From contig JAGOTD010000001.1 in NCBI GenBank assembly GCA_018061945.1, forward strand, positions 277,050 to 341,049: a DNA stretch of 64,000 nucleotides. The letters run 5' to 3'. The stretch is from Candidatus Peribacteraceae bacterium. Lineage in GTDB: Bacteria; Patescibacteriota; Gracilibacteria; Peribacterales; Peribacteraceae. This document shows, in pieces, positions 45,296 through 54,244 of the stretch. Numbering within the stretch: position 1 is the first letter of the stretch; every line of letters begins with the position of its first letter. Under the pieces are notes generated by a model, which saw only the letters and a program-made list of their open reading frames with translations, was not told the origin of the DNA and did not search any database. Position numbers and translations under genes: made by a program.

Positions 45296-45400
45296 GAACG
45301 TAGAACATAGAACGGTAGAATGTAGACGATGCTTTCAACGTTCTACGTTCTCAATTCTACGTTCTTTTATCGTAATTCGTAATTCACGATTCGTTATTCG
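45296..45400. repeat. Family D hairpin followed by a family A arm
   Basis: Family D arm 1 (45296-45327, agaacgtagaacatagaac and on) and arm 2 (45343-45366, gttctacgttctcaattc and on) form a hairpin. A family A arm (45370-45400) follows. It fills the spacer between ybaK and the membrane protein gene. Confidence 0.8.
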
Positions 45401-45418
45401 ACCCCTATACAGTATCAT
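45390..45418 (+). promoter_or_regulatory. Leaderless promoter of the membrane protein gene
   Basis: TTCGTT (45390-45395, in the family A arm), 17-nt spacer, TATCAT (45413-45418), 6 nt to the ATG at 45425. Confidence 0.5.
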
Positions 45419-45424
45419 CCGCTT

Positions 45425-46258
45425 ATGAATCGCTTTCTTTCCCAAGCAATCCCTCTTGCGCTCACGGTCGTTGTTTTCGGCGCTATGATTGCGCTTCTGC
45501 ATGGTGAAGTATTTATCTTAAACCTGTTTACACCTGAGGCAATCGGCACCAAAATTCTGTGGCAGGACGTACTGATTGGCATGACGATTTACTTAAAGAC
45601 GTCGATTGATTTTGCGATCTTTATCGGACATCTGATGCGTACGCATCCCGGCATGAAAAACCGTATCGCGATTGAATGTGGCACGGCACTTGGCAATGCA
45701 CTTGGAACATTTGTCATTTTGGCGATCTGGACATTTTTCCGCCAGGTCGATTGGCTGCTTGCCATCATGATTATCCTGGCATCACTCGTACTGCTGAGCA
45801 TGGCAGAGGAAGGATTGGAGCATGCGGAAGAATTGAAGACATCGTCGAAGCGTGCATTGGCAGTTTCGGTACGCGGACTTGAAAAATCCCTGCTGCGCAT
45901 CAATCGTATATTTGCCCCTCTTCTTTCGCGCATTCTGCCAGAAATACGCATGAATACTGACAAACACTTTGGCTGGTTCGGGCTCCTGTTCTTTTCATCT
46001 AGCATACCGTTTATTTTAGGTCTCGATGATTTTGCCGGGTATGTGCCGCTGTTTTCTTTGGTGCATGTCTACGGATTTGCCGTCGGTGTCTTTGCCGGAC
46101 ATATGATTTTGAATATCGCATTGTTTTTATCACCAAAAACCACCATCAAACTTGTTACCCAGCCCGTTATTGCCTTTATTGGTGCGATTGCTTTCGTGGC
46201 ACTGGCACTCTGGGGGCTCTACGAAGCGGTGCATATTCTGATTCACGCGTACGCATAA
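45425..46258 (+). CDS. Polytopic membrane protein (277 aa)
   Basis: About six to seven membrane helices: residues 8-28, 42-62 (with acidic DFAIFIGHL), 80-105, 112-130, 190-210, 215-235 and 250-272. A charged cytoplasmic loop lies at 135-175. The DFAIFIGHL motif and the later LGLDDFAGYV are similar in spirit to paired motifs of TerC/LysE-type transporters. The family could not be named. Transport of a cation or amino acid is a guess. It follows ybaK and has its own promoter. Confidence 0.65.
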   Translation: MNRFLSQAIPLALTVVVFGAMIALLHGEVFILNLFTPEAIGTKILWQDVLIGMTIYLKTSIDFAIFIGHLMRTHPGMKNRIAIECGTALGNALGTFVILAIWTFFRQVDWLLAIMIILASLVLLSMAEEGLEHAEELKTSSKRALAVSVRGLEKSLLRINRIFAPLLSRILPEIRMNTDKHFGWFGLLFFSSSIPFILGLDDFAGYVPLFSLVHVYGFAVGVFAGHMILNIALFLSPKTTIKLVTQPVIAFIGAIAFVALALWGLYEAVHILIHAYA

Positions 46259-46399
46259 ACTCCTGCTGTACGAGAAAAGGGTCACAATCATGGCTTAATA
46301 CCATTATTTTTGCCGCTTGTAAAAAAACCGTAGCAATTGCGGCTGTTTTTTACTATGCTATGTATCGATCAGTTTTTAGATCCTTTTCCCCCTTTTTTC

Positions 46400-46660
46400 A
46401 TGTCCAAGAAGACAATCGCCCTCCTGGCTGTCACTCTCTCGACTCTCGCAGCCTGCAATTCCACTACTCCAGAAGCAACAGACACGATGAGTTCCAGCGA
46501 TATGATGATGACAAGCGAAGCCATGATGAGCAGCGAAGCTGCTATGATGATGAGCTCCTCCGCTATGATGGAAGCATCTGCATCTGCCATGATGGAAGCT
46601 TCTGCAATGAGCGCATCGGCTATGATGAGCTCTTCTGCAATGATGAACTCCAGCAAGTAA
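46400..46660 (+). CDS. Methionine-rich lipoprotein (86 aa)
   Basis: A lipoprotein signal peptide (MSKKTIALLAVTLSTLAAC, lipobox LAAC, Cys at residue 19) precedes a low-complexity mature part of 68 residues. It is made almost only of Met, Ser, Ala, Glu, Thr and Asp, with repeated MM pairs (SSEAAMMMSSSAMMEAS). It has about 18 methionines and no other cysteine. Clustered Met on an exported protein is known from copper-binding proteins; binding Cu(I) is inference. A strong terminator follows. The next gene is an exported thioredoxin. Start 46400 fits the signal peptide; the 5' region has TTGCGG and TATGTA boxes. Confidence 0.8.
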   Translation: MSKKTIALLAVTLSTLAACNSTTPEATDTMSSSDMMMTSEAMMSSEAAMMMSSSAMMEASASAMMEASAMSASAMMSSSAMMNSSK

Positions 46661-46674
46661 CAAAAATCTTTAGT

Positions 46675-46708
46675 AAAAAAATCGCAGACATTTCTCTGCG
46701 ATTTTTTT
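46675..46708. terminator. Rho-independent terminator after the Met-rich lipoprotein gene
   Basis: AAAAAAATCGCAGA-CATT-TCTGCGATTTTTTT, a perfect stem with U tract. Confidence 0.9.
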
Positions 46709-46747
46709 ATGATAAAATAATGACTCTATTTTCTTCTAGTTAAGCAT

Positions 46748-47305
46748 ATGACGACACGTACTCTCTTGTTTCTATCGACATCATTCTTACTTCTTGTTGC
46801 CTGTAAGCCAACAAATACGACTCCTCCCCTTGTAGAATCGGATGATGCGGCGGCGATGAGCAGTGAAGCCAATGAGAGAGAGATGACATCCTCTGCCTAC
46901 GAAGAACAGGAGCAGAAAGAAAAAGAATCCGCAACAAAAACCAGCTCTGCAGCGACATCGAACATTTCCTCGGTGTCGGCGACAAGTGCGACGGTTAGCA
47001 AAAAAGGACAATACCTCGACTATGCAGACGGAGTAATAGGCAATGGGCAGACATCGATTCTGTTCTTCAAGGCCAACTGGTGTCCTAGCTGCAAGGCAGC
47101 CGACAAGTACCTCACACAATTATATGGATCGCAAGACGTGCCACAGACGGTATACAAAGTGGATTATGATACGCAAAAAGAGTTGAAACAGCGCTATGGA
47201 ATTGTATACCAACACACCTTTGTCTTCATCGATGGTACGGGTAAGGCGCTAAAAACAATACTTGGGCCAACCAATGACGAGCTGGGCGTATTGGTGCAAG
47301 GGTAG
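46748..47305 (+). CDS. Lipoprotein with thioredoxin domain
   Basis: A lipoprotein signal (FLLLVAC, Cys at residue 19) is followed by a Ser/Glu/Ala-rich linker to about residue 80. A thioredoxin-fold domain with the CxxC motif in ANWCPSCKAADKY (about 115-120) comes next. It also has a conserved cis-Pro-like region (YQHTFVFIDGTGK) and totals about 105 residues. It is an extracytoplasmic disulfide reductase or oxidase, with substrate unknown. It follows the Met-rich lipoprotein but is separated by a terminator, so the two are probably transcribed separately. Confidence 0.85.
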   Translation: MTTRTLLFLSTSFLLLVACKPTNTTPPLVESDDAAAMSSEANEREMTSSAYEEQEQKEKESATKTSSAATSNISSVSATSATVSKKGQYLDYADGVIGNGQTSILFFKANWCPSCKAADKYLTQLYGSQDVPQTVYKVDYDTQKELKQRYGIVYQHTFVFIDGTGKALKTILGPTNDELGVLVQG

Positions 47306-47772
47306 GAAAATACCGTTTTGTCACTCTTGCATTTTTATTTTGCGTACCTAGAATGCGAGCACATCATCGGTCTATCCAGAGCAGTGCGTAGGGAACTGGC
47401 CCGTTACACGCACTCCCCAACCCCGACGACTTTTTCTCTCAACAATCCTCCAAAAGGCTTGCCCTGAGAGCGCGAAGCGATCGAAGGGTGGGACATCCAG
47501 CCCCAATGCGGGGAAAGATAGCTACTTATTGCCTCTTTCTCTCGCGGAAGGAGATTTTTGAAAAGGACTCAGAGGAAGCAGGGGACTCAAAAGACTCAAA
47601 GGAAAATCCGAAGATCAAAGAACCAAATTCTAAACAGAAACGAAAAACGAATGAACGAATTAGGAAAAAACTTCCACCAGGAAAACTAAAAACTATAAAC
47701 CAAAAACCCGGACTTACTGTCATCATCCCCCGGCCCTCACCCAAACCCTCATTCCCATCCCCAACCCTCATC
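47306..47772. other. Gene-free spacer before metK
   Basis: No gene seen. It has an element with ggcttgccctgag...cgaaggg (about 47457-47488), typical of dispersed bacterial repeats, and a family B arm (47562-47603). It also contains the dispersed cgaagatcaaagaaccaaat sequence (about 47607-47630) and a pyrimidine-rich stretch of CCCTCA/CCCAA repeats just before metK. Confidence 0.55.
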
Positions 47773-48930
47773 ATGACTCGCCTCTTCACTTCCGAATCCG
47801 TTACCGAAGGTCATCCCGATAAAATTTGCGATCAGATTTCCGATGCCGTACTCGACTACGCATTGCTCAAAGACCCAAAGGCGCACGTTGCCTGCGAATG
47901 TTTGGCCACAACCGGTCTGGTGCTCATTGCCGGCGAAATAAAAACAACGACGTATATTCCACTTGCCGAAATCGCGCGCGGCAAAATAAAAGAAATCGGC
48001 TACGACGATGGTATTTATGGATTTGATTGCAATGCCTGCGCCGTGCTCACGTGCGTTGGCGAACAGAGTGCGGATATTAACCAAGGAGTCGAAGCAGCAC
48101 TGACCGAAACAAAGGAACAGGGAGCAGGGGATCAAGGCCTGATGTTCGGCTTCGCCTGCGACGAAACACCAGAGCTGATGCCACTACCCATTTGCTTGGC
48201 ACACAAACTGACACGCAAGCTCTCCGAAGTACGCAAAGCCAAGCAATTGGATTACTTGCGTCCAGACGGCAAGAGCCAAGTGACGATTGAATATAGTGAC
48301 GAAGGCAAGCCGCTACGCGTGCACACCGTTGTTATTTCCACGCAGCATGCCGAGCACGCAACGTACGAACAAATCTGCGCCGATATCAAGAAGCTGATTA
48401 TCGAACCGGTTTGCGGACAGTGGCTCGACGAACGGACCGTGTACCACATCAATCCAACCGGTCGTTTCGTCATCGGTGGCCCTCCAGGTGACTGTGGCTT
48501 AACCGGTCGCAAGATTATCGTAGACACCTACGGCGGCTACAGCCGTCACGGTGGTGGCGCGTTTTCGGGCAAAGACCCAAGCAAAGTCGATCGTTCTGCC
48601 GCCTACGCCACGCGCTGGGTTGCCAAGCATGTGGTAAAGGCCGGACTCGCCAAAAAGTGCGAAGTGCAAGTTGCGTACGCGATTGGTGTTGCCGCTCCTG
48701 TCTCGGTACGTGTCGATACGTTTGGCACGAGCACTGTGCCGGAAGCAAAGCTGGAAGAAGCGATCAACAAAACATTTGATCTTCGCCCAGCTGCGATTAT
48801 TCGCGATTTAGATCTGCTGAGGCCCCAGTACCAGAAAGTTGCCACCTACGGCCACATGGGTCGCGAAGATCTGGATGTCGCGTGGGAAAAATGTACGCGT
48901 TTGGAGGAGCTGAAGAAGGCGTGTATCTAA
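47773..48930 (+). CDS. metK: S-adenosylmethionine synthetase
   Basis: Makes S-adenosylmethionine from methionine and ATP. Signature segments: [18 protein letters not shown] at the start, [16 protein letters not shown] (about 112-127) and [19 protein letters not shown] (about 255-273). Length 385 aa is normal. The ATG at 47773 ([17 protein letters not shown]) is the family N-terminus; the long in-frame extension upstream is repeat DNA. No Shine-Dalgarno site is visible, and the start is preceded by a pyrimidine-rich repeat run. Confidence 0.96.
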   Translation: MTRLFTSESVTEGHPDKICDQISDAVLDYALLKDPKAHVACECLATTGLVLIAGEIKTTTYIPLAEIARGKIKEIGYDDGIYGFDCNACAVLTCVGEQSADINQGVEAALTETKEQGAGDQGLMFGFACDETPELMPLPICLAHKLTRKLSEVRKAKQLDYLRPDGKSQVTIEYSDEGKPLRVHTVVISTQHAEHATYEQICADIKKLIIEPVCGQWLDERTVYHINPTGRFVIGGPPGDCGLTGRKIIVDTYGGYSRHGGGAFSGKDPSKVDRSAAYATRWVAKHVVKAGLAKKCEVQVAYAIGVAAPVSVRVDTFGTSTVPEAKLEEAINKTFDLRPAAIIRDLDLLRPQYQKVATYGHMGREDLDVAWEKCTRLEELKKACI

Positions 48931-48952
48931 TCTCCTTTTTCCTTCGATTTGT

Positions 48953-49561
48953 ATGCGCTCTTCCAGCATTTTTATACCACTTGTCGCTACCCTGCTTCTG
49001 GCATCGTGCGGCGAGCCGGCTGCTACGACGAATAATCGGGCATCATCGCAAAGAGCTGTATCGTCTACTCAATCAAACGTTACAAGCAGTTCGATGGCAA
49101 TGAGTAGTGCAGTACCTGCAATCAGCGATCCTTTCAGTGTGCATGTTGCTGTTGAAACAACAGATGCAAGCAAGGAGAGTGATGATTTTCCGATGTACGA
49201 CGTCTGGTTTGTCTTATCTGGCGCTATCAATCAACAGATTCCGGCACTCACACATGTTCCCTACGAGTCGTTTAACCTGTTTGATCCGGCCGACTACAAG
49301 AGCAAAGACACAGTCGCTCTGTTCACCAAATATTATGCCGGACGAACACAGGATATAAAACTCGTCCGTAGCGGCACGCAGTTGCAGGTTTTCGCCCGTG
49401 AATATAGCAGCGAAGATGGCACGGGCGGCGGCCCAGAATTTTCGTGTGCTAAAGATGCAAAGTGGAAAAAGATGTGGGGTGGCACGGTAAAAGCCGATGT
49501 GCATTTTGATACAACGGGGATCGAGCTAGCTAGTAATGGGCCGTGTTTGGACATCGATTAA
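48953..49561 (+). CDS. Lipoprotein of unknown function (202 aa)
   Basis: A signal peptide with lipobox (LLLASC, Cys at residue 19) is followed by a Ser/Thr/Asn-rich linker to about residue 60. A compact domain of about 140 residues with two further cysteines (FSCAKDAKW and NGPCLDID) comes next. Family not recognised. It starts 22 nt after metK on the same strand, so possibly co-transcribed, but no functional link is seen. Confidence 0.7.
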   Translation: MRSSSIFIPLVATLLLASCGEPAATTNNRASSQRAVSSTQSNVTSSSMAMSSAVPAISDPFSVHVAVETTDASKESDDFPMYDVWFVLSGAINQQIPALTHVPYESFNLFDPADYKSKDTVALFTKYYAGRTQDIKLVRSGTQLQVFAREYSSEDGTGGGPEFSCAKDAKWKKMWGGTVKADVHFDTTGIELASNGPCLDID

Positions 49562-49605
49562 CGTCCCTCCCTCCAGCGAAGCGGGAGAGGGGCCTGGGGT
49601 GAGGC
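49561..49605. repeat. Family G element
   Basis: Ccctccctccagcgaagcggg...ggggtgaggc: a variant of the family G repeats at 15806 and 31155. It spans the gap between the lipoprotein stop and the next gene. Confidence 0.45.
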
Positions 49606-49631
49606 AAAGAACCCATGCTACACTACCTCCC

Positions 49632-50030
49632 ATGCCCTTCCCCGACGCTCTTCCGCCGGATTTCCTCGCCAAGGCTGCAGCACTGAATATTTTGCCACAG
49701 GATATTACTGAGCAGTTTATTCGTGGCAGTGGTGCCGGTGGTCAGAAGATCAACAAAACAGCGAGTTGCGTGTACCTCAAGCATGGCCCGACTGAGATTG
49801 ATGTCCGCTGCCAGAAACACCGAGAACAAAGCAAAAATCGCATCAGTGCTTACAAATTACTCATCCTAAAAATCGAGGAAAAGGTGAAAGGGAAGCAGTC
49901 TGATTTATCGCAGAAAATATTTAAATTGAGAAAGCAGAAGAACCGTAGATCAGCCAAAGCCAAGCGCAAGATGCTCGAAGCAAAAGCGCATCGGGCGGAG
50001 ATAAAAGAAAACAGACGGATAGTACAATGA
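49632..50030 (+). CDS. GGQ-motif release-factor-like protein
   Basis: Related to the catalytic domain of class I release factors and to ArfB-type peptidyl-tRNA hydrolases. GGQ is at residues 36-38 in RGSGAGGQKINKTAS. The C-terminal tail is strongly basic and helical (LRKQKNRRSAKAKRKMLEAK), like the tail by which ArfB enters the mRNA channel of stalled ribosomes. It lacks the stop-codon recognition domain, so ribosome rescue is likely. 132 aa, ATG at 49632 (MPFPDALPPDFLAK). Confidence 0.85.
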   Translation: MPFPDALPPDFLAKAAALNILPQDITEQFIRGSGAGGQKINKTASCVYLKHGPTEIDVRCQKHREQSKNRISAYKLLILKIEEKVKGKQSDLSQKIFKLRKQKNRRSAKAKRKMLEAKAHRAEIKENRRIVQ

Positions 50031-50043
50031 GTATTAATTGTAT

Positions 50044-50072
50044 TTGCCTGATCTCAAAAACGTGATTATATA
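50044..50072 (+). promoter_or_regulatory. Leaderless promoter of the 129-aa gene
   Basis: TTGCCT (50044-50049), 17-nt spacer, TATATA (50067-50072), 6 nt to the ATG at 50079. Confidence 0.55.
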
Positions 50073-50078
50073 CGTGCT

Positions 50079-50468
50079 ATGTCCTCTGAGCATCAACCTC
50101 TTGTTTTAGACGCTGTAAGAAGCGGCCTACTCGATAAAAAGGGGGAGGAGAAAGTTCAGCGCCTGCTTTTCAATACCGCTTATGTTCGTTCAGCGACAAT
50201 TTGTGCCTTGCGATTGCTGCTCGATAAAAGAAACGGAGCTCGTGTAAAAAAAGATTCTGATGCACTAGATACAAATTATATTTTTGATGTAGTAACCGCA
50301 GCAAGCAGGCCAGAAAAAGACGTTCTCATTGATCTGCTCCAAGGTATGCTGGAGAAAAGAATGAATGATATTGCTCTATTGACGCTGCAAAAACTCGAAG
50401 AGGAATATCCAGATGCAAATGCACGTAATGTATTTACAGAAATACGTATGGGATTATCTCTGCGCTAA
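50079..50468 (+). CDS. Protein of unknown function (129 aa)
   Basis: Not recognised. Mostly alpha-helical and soluble, with Lys/Asp-rich segments (LLDKKGEEKVQRLLF, LLLDKRNGARVKK). A leaderless promoter just before the ATG makes the gene credible. Its last 15 nt overlap the convergent amidase-SpoIID gene, an unusual tail overlap. Confidence 0.65.
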   Translation: MSSEHQPLVLDAVRSGLLDKKGEEKVQRLLFNTAYVRSATICALRLLLDKRNGARVKKDSDALDTNYIFDVVTAASRPEKDVLIDLLQGMLEKRMNDIALLTLQKLEEEYPDANARNVFTEIRMGLSLR

Positions 50469-53120
50469 ATACATATCCAGCGCCGTCCCCGGATAGTAAT
50501 ACGACAAAATCTGCTCATACGTTTTGCCGTCTTTGGCCTGGCCGAGCGCACCACAGCCGGACATACCCACTCCGTGACCAGCCATCTTCATGCCAACGCA
50601 CCATGGATCGGGTTTACTCACATAAATTTCGGGATACTTGATCTTGATCGTGGATTCCTCAATCGAGCGCGTACGGCCATCGTCGGAGGAAAAATACGGG
50701 GTCTTGATGACCTCTCCATTCTTCTTGAGAACTTTTCCGGCCGTCTGACTCACCGAGAGCACCCAGCGCGGATTCTTCTGCTCAAAAATATAGCCCATAT
50801 AACTCTGGAACGATGCCGGACTGTCGTCGCCGTCGTAGGGTTTGCCTGCGTACTTGCGATTCGTCGGGCTTAAGTAATACGCAGCATAACTGCGCGCGGC
50901 AACTGCAAACGCTTTCTGCTTTTCCAGCGGCTGACTATCGCCTTCTTCGGCCAGGCCTTTCAAGTAATCTTCCATCGGCAATTCGTTGATGAATGCGACT
51001 TGGCCATCGATAATGCGACACTCGATCACGCCGCGATACGTCTGCTTTTTGCCACGCACGCTATCGACGGAAGTAAAGCCATCTTTGGCCGGCTTGAGCC
51101 GCAAAATTTCGCCTTCGACGAAGTTGCTGTTACCAACAGCCTGACACAGATTGCCGCTTTGACGCACAACAATGCTATCGCCCTGCAAAAATTCTCGCTC
51201 GTTGCCAAAGCCTGTATTGGTAAAGGTGACTATCGGAAATGATGTGAGTGAGAGGCGAATACGAATGAGTGGGGATGATGCGACAGAGGACGCAACAGAC
51301 GAACTGCTACTGACCGATGCGCGCGTGTTCTGCGGGATTGGCTTTATTTCCGGTCGTTGCACAGGGGCTACAAATCCTTTGGAAGATGATCTGGAGGATG
51401 GCGCAGCGCGTCTTGTTGCAACTGGCACCACTTTATTCTTAACAGTGGCCCGAACAGAAAGTGGCACATCATTGGTGGGCGACGTCAAAATACTCAGTGA
51501 TTGAGGAATGACCGCTAAGCGCGAACGACGACCGGATGTTTTGAGCGTATAGCGAATACCACCGATCTCGAACCAGAAATTCCCTTCCTCCAGCGGAGCG
51601 GTAAGCAGAAGCTGGAACCGATACTGTTCGCCGGACGCAATAGATTGCGGAAGCGTGAGCGCGCCACGCACATCTGTGCGACCGTCTTCACTTTCTTCCA
51701 GAATGCCAATAGCCGACGATGAACGTACAACTTGGGCAATACGGCTGCCACCACGCACTCCGCCCAGCGGAGCGGTGTAGACAAGATCAAAGCGCTGCTG
51801 ACCACCCGGATTGAGACGCATCTCGGAGCCACCCGAGGCTTTGAGTTCTTTTATTTCCTGCGTCACGCGTACGGGAACCAGCTCTCCTTCGCCCCGTTTG
51901 GGCTCCGATGATTGCACTGAGGAAGAGGGCGAGGCAGGCTTGGTGATATCGATCACCGGCGGCAAGTCGGGGAATTTGACACTGCCAGCGATATTGTCAG
52001 ACACAACGTTTGATACAACTTGTGGAAAGGCAGTCGCCAAATAATAGCCAGGGCACGCGGTGGATAGCACATCGCGATGACGAATAATGCGCGACGCAAA
52101 ACTCTTGCCGTGGAAATTTGTGGCTGATCCGACATTGATGCCATATTCCTGCGACAAGCTCTTAAGCAGCCACTGGAGTGCCTGCACCTGCTTCTGACTC
52201 GGCTGTTCCAGTTCAAAGTTTCCCATGAGCGCAACGCCGAGCGTGTTGATATTATTGCAGTAGGAATGTCCGCCCACCACAAAACGTCCGCCGTACTTTC
52301 CTTCGTAAATCTGGCCGGACTCGTCGATGACAAAGTTGTAGCCGACATCGCCCCAGCCAAGACTATTGGTATGGTACGCATACAACGCGCGTACGCGATC
52401 GACGGCGGTGCGACCTGTTTTCTGTACCTCGAGTGCCGTGTGATGAACAATCAGCAGATCTACTTTTTTTGAGTACTGCAGTGGCCAGCGGAAGGTGCGG
52501 CCTTGTGAATCTTTGGTAACCGTTCGCTGCAGTGCAAATTGATCGGCGTACGCTTGCTGCGCTGTCTGACAATCTGTCACGCGCTGACTGGGCGTTGCGG
52601 GCGCAGTACTAGTTGAACTGGAAACGCTCGATGCTGAGCTGGAAGATGAAGCAGGTGCGTTAAACAAGAACGAGTCATCGGCGCCCCATTCGCTGCGTGA
52701 GAGAATGTGCGGCGATGCCGCTGCAACGAGTGATGCCACTTTGTACGACGTAGGAGCATACGAAATCGTGATCGGATGCAACGGTGCATCGAGTGCTGAG
52801 CCGCGCAAGCGAATTTTTGTGGTTGGAACATCGAAGAACACAAGTGTGGATTCGTGTGCATCAACGTCACTGTCTACTTCGAGTGTCTGCCAATCCGTCC
52901 AGTCTTTTCCATTCCACGCACTGACATCGAGCGTGTCGGTATTTGGGTTTTCCAAACGCGCACTGAGTGCATCGAGCGGGGCAATAAAATACCGAATCGT
53001 CGAGGAGTCGGCGACAGGCGGGTTAAGCGGTTGCGCAATGGCTTCTGCTAGCCCAGATGATGTCATCATCAGAGCCACCACAGCAAACGCACACGCGAGG
53101 GAAGAGGAGCGGAGTTGCAT
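50454..53120 (-). CDS. Secreted amidase-SpoIID fusion protein (888 aa)
   Basis: One exported polypeptide with two peptidoglycan-active domains. Signal peptide about 1-29. The region 30-150 is beta-rich. A PGRP/amidase_2 domain spans about 160-375: SEWGADD early, VDLLIVHHTAL (zinc His), WGDVGYNFVID, FVVGGHSYCNN and RHRDVLSTACPGYYL (second His and Cys). A beta-sandwich middle follows at about 400-620. The C-terminus (about 625-888) is a SpoIID/LytB domain: RGVIECRIIDGQVAFINELPMEDYLKG, AVAARSYAAYYL and GVGMSGCGALGQAKDG. SpoIID in Bacillus is a lytic transglycosylase acting on denuded glycan, so a fused amidase would provide its substrate. No sporulation genes are seen. Start 53120 (MQLRSSSLACAF). 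Confidence 0.88.
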   Translation of the reverse strand: MQLRSSSLACAFAVVALMMTSSGLAEAIAQPLNPPVADSSTIRYFIAPLDALSARLENPNTDTLDVSAWNGKDWTDWQTLEVDSDVDAHESTLVFFDVPTTKIRLRGSALDAPLHPITISYAPTSYKVASLVAAASPHILSRSEWGADDSFLFNAPASSSSSASSVSSSTSTAPATPSQRVTDCQTAQQAYADQFALQRTVTKDSQGRTFRWPLQYSKKVDLLIVHHTALEVQKTGRTAVDRVRALYAYHTNSLGWGDVGYNFVIDESGQIYEGKYGGRFVVGGHSYCNNINTLGVALMGNFELEQPSQKQVQALQWLLKSLSQEYGINVGSATNFHGKSFASRIIRHRDVLSTACPGYYLATAFPQVVSNVVSDNIAGSVKFPDLPPVIDITKPASPSSSVQSSEPKRGEGELVPVRVTQEIKELKASGGSEMRLNPGGQQRFDLVYTAPLGGVRGGSRIAQVVRSSSAIGILEESEDGRTDVRGALTLPQSIASGEQYRFQLLLTAPLEEGNFWFEIGGIRYTLKTSGRRSRLAVIPQSLSILTSPTNDVPLSVRATVKNKVVPVATRRAAPSSRSSSKGFVAPVQRPEIKPIPQNTRASVSSSSSVASSVASSPLIRIRLSLTSFPIVTFTNTGFGNEREFLQGDSIVVRQSGNLCQAVGNSNFVEGEILRLKPAKDGFTSVDSVRGKKQTYRGVIECRIIDGQVAFINELPMEDYLKGLAEEGDSQPLEKQKAFAVAARSYAAYYLSPTNRKYAGKPYDGDDSPASFQSYMGYIFEQKNPRWVLSVSQTAGKVLKKNGEVIKTPYFSSDDGRTRSIEESTIKIKYPEIYVSKPDPWCVGMKMAGHGVGMSGCGALGQAKDGKTYEQILSYYYPGTALDMYLAQR

Positions 53121-53484
53121 GAGGCGATGATGATAGCATGGTTCGGGATTTGAGATAGAAAAATGTGAGCGAAAAACGAATTATGAATTACGTATTACGA
53201 ATTACGAATGGTTTTGATTAATATTTTCCGCAGACCCAAAGGGTCCCCCTTGGGGCCGGGACGCGGCGTCCCGGAAGACGATTGATATATTCATAAAAGT
53301 CAGGACATACATGGTGAAAATAAATCCTACAATCTTCAGCAGCGGGTTTCCGACCCGCGGTGTTGAATAATAATGAGATTCGTCGATACGGCCCAGCAAT
53401 TTCAATACTGTCGAATAATCTGTGTAAATCGAATAATTTGATCCAGCTCGAACTGTATGAGTATGTGATAATCCACTTCCGCGG
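53121..53484. other. Gene-free spacer with several repeats
   Basis: No gene seen. It contains a family A arm (53171-53209), the palindrome CCGGGACGCGGCGTCCCGG (53256-53274) and an inverted repeat agcgggtttccgacccgcg (53341-53359). These GC-rich palindromes have relatives at 14489-14506, 36066-36084 and 41074-41092. Confidence 0.6.
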
Positions 53485-54183
53485 TTAATTTGAAAATGAC
53501 AAAGTATACGAATATCTATCAATTGTTTTATCAATAACTGTAGAAATTCCAAAACTCTTTTGGTGTCTAGGATAATTTGTTTGCTGTCCGCCATCATACA
53601 CCCAATATGAAGCATCGATAGGATCGCTACTTTGGTTATACCAACCCTTCGCTGACAATATTTGAGCGTAAAATTTTCGCACATCCTCAATAGAATCATC
53701 CGTATGATAGTATCCATTAATGCCCACTACATGCGTATATCCCTGATCTGTCTGCCTCATTACTTCTTCTGATAAGAATTCGCTATTTGGGTACTGAGGA
53801 AATTTATGAAATTCATATTTCAAATGCCATAAAGAAATAGTTGGATAAATAGAGGAAAAACCAAGGCCTAAAAAAACTAAGCCCAACGGGAAGAGCAATG
53901 ACTTGGACGAGAAATGAAATTGACTGCCCAATACACCTCCAAGAATGATCGCAGCAAAGAAGCCTGCGATAACAAATGGCAGAAAGTAGATGAGAATTCC
54001 TCTCAATGGGAAAATTACAATTAAAGCAATACTGCCACCAAGTATGGCGCCAATTAGCTTGCTATTATCCTTTCTTATTTCTGAACTAGATGCCGTTTTT
54101 ACAACTTCAGCACAGCCGTCTAGAATTCCGCCACTCATAATGCCTGCATCTTTTTCTTTCTGAATATTGGACTTTTTCTTCAT
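53485..54183 (-). CDS. Membrane protein of unknown function (232 aa)
   Basis: A cytoplasmic N-terminus (about 40 residues) is followed by about three membrane helices (43-62, 66-90 and 95-118) and an external domain of about 110 residues (KGWYNQSSDPIDASYWVYDGG). The family is not recognised. Base composition is AT-richer than neighbours, with a -10-like TATGCT ahead. The external domain has no cysteine and no known motif. Confidence 0.65.
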   Translation of the reverse strand: MKKKSNIQKEKDAGIMSGGILDGCAEVVKTASSSEIRKDNSKLIGAILGGSIALIVIFPLRGILIYFLPFVIAGFFAAIILGGVLGSQFHFSSKSLLFPLGLVFLGLGFSSIYPTISLWHLKYEFHKFPQYPNSEFLSEEVMRQTDQGYTHVVGINGYYHTDDSIEDVRKFYAQILSAKGWYNQSSDPIDASYWVYDGGQQTNYPRHQKSFGISTVIDKTIDRYSYTLSFSN

Positions 54184-54244
54184 TACTTCAATTTAGCATA
54201 CTCATAAAATACTACCAATGGTAAATCCACTGGCACTTAAGCCA

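Noticed and set aside
53202-53717. 171-aa minus-strand frame overlapping the membrane protein gene
   Set aside because: The overlapping frame (53485-54183) has regular membrane helices and a better start; this one runs into repeat DNA.
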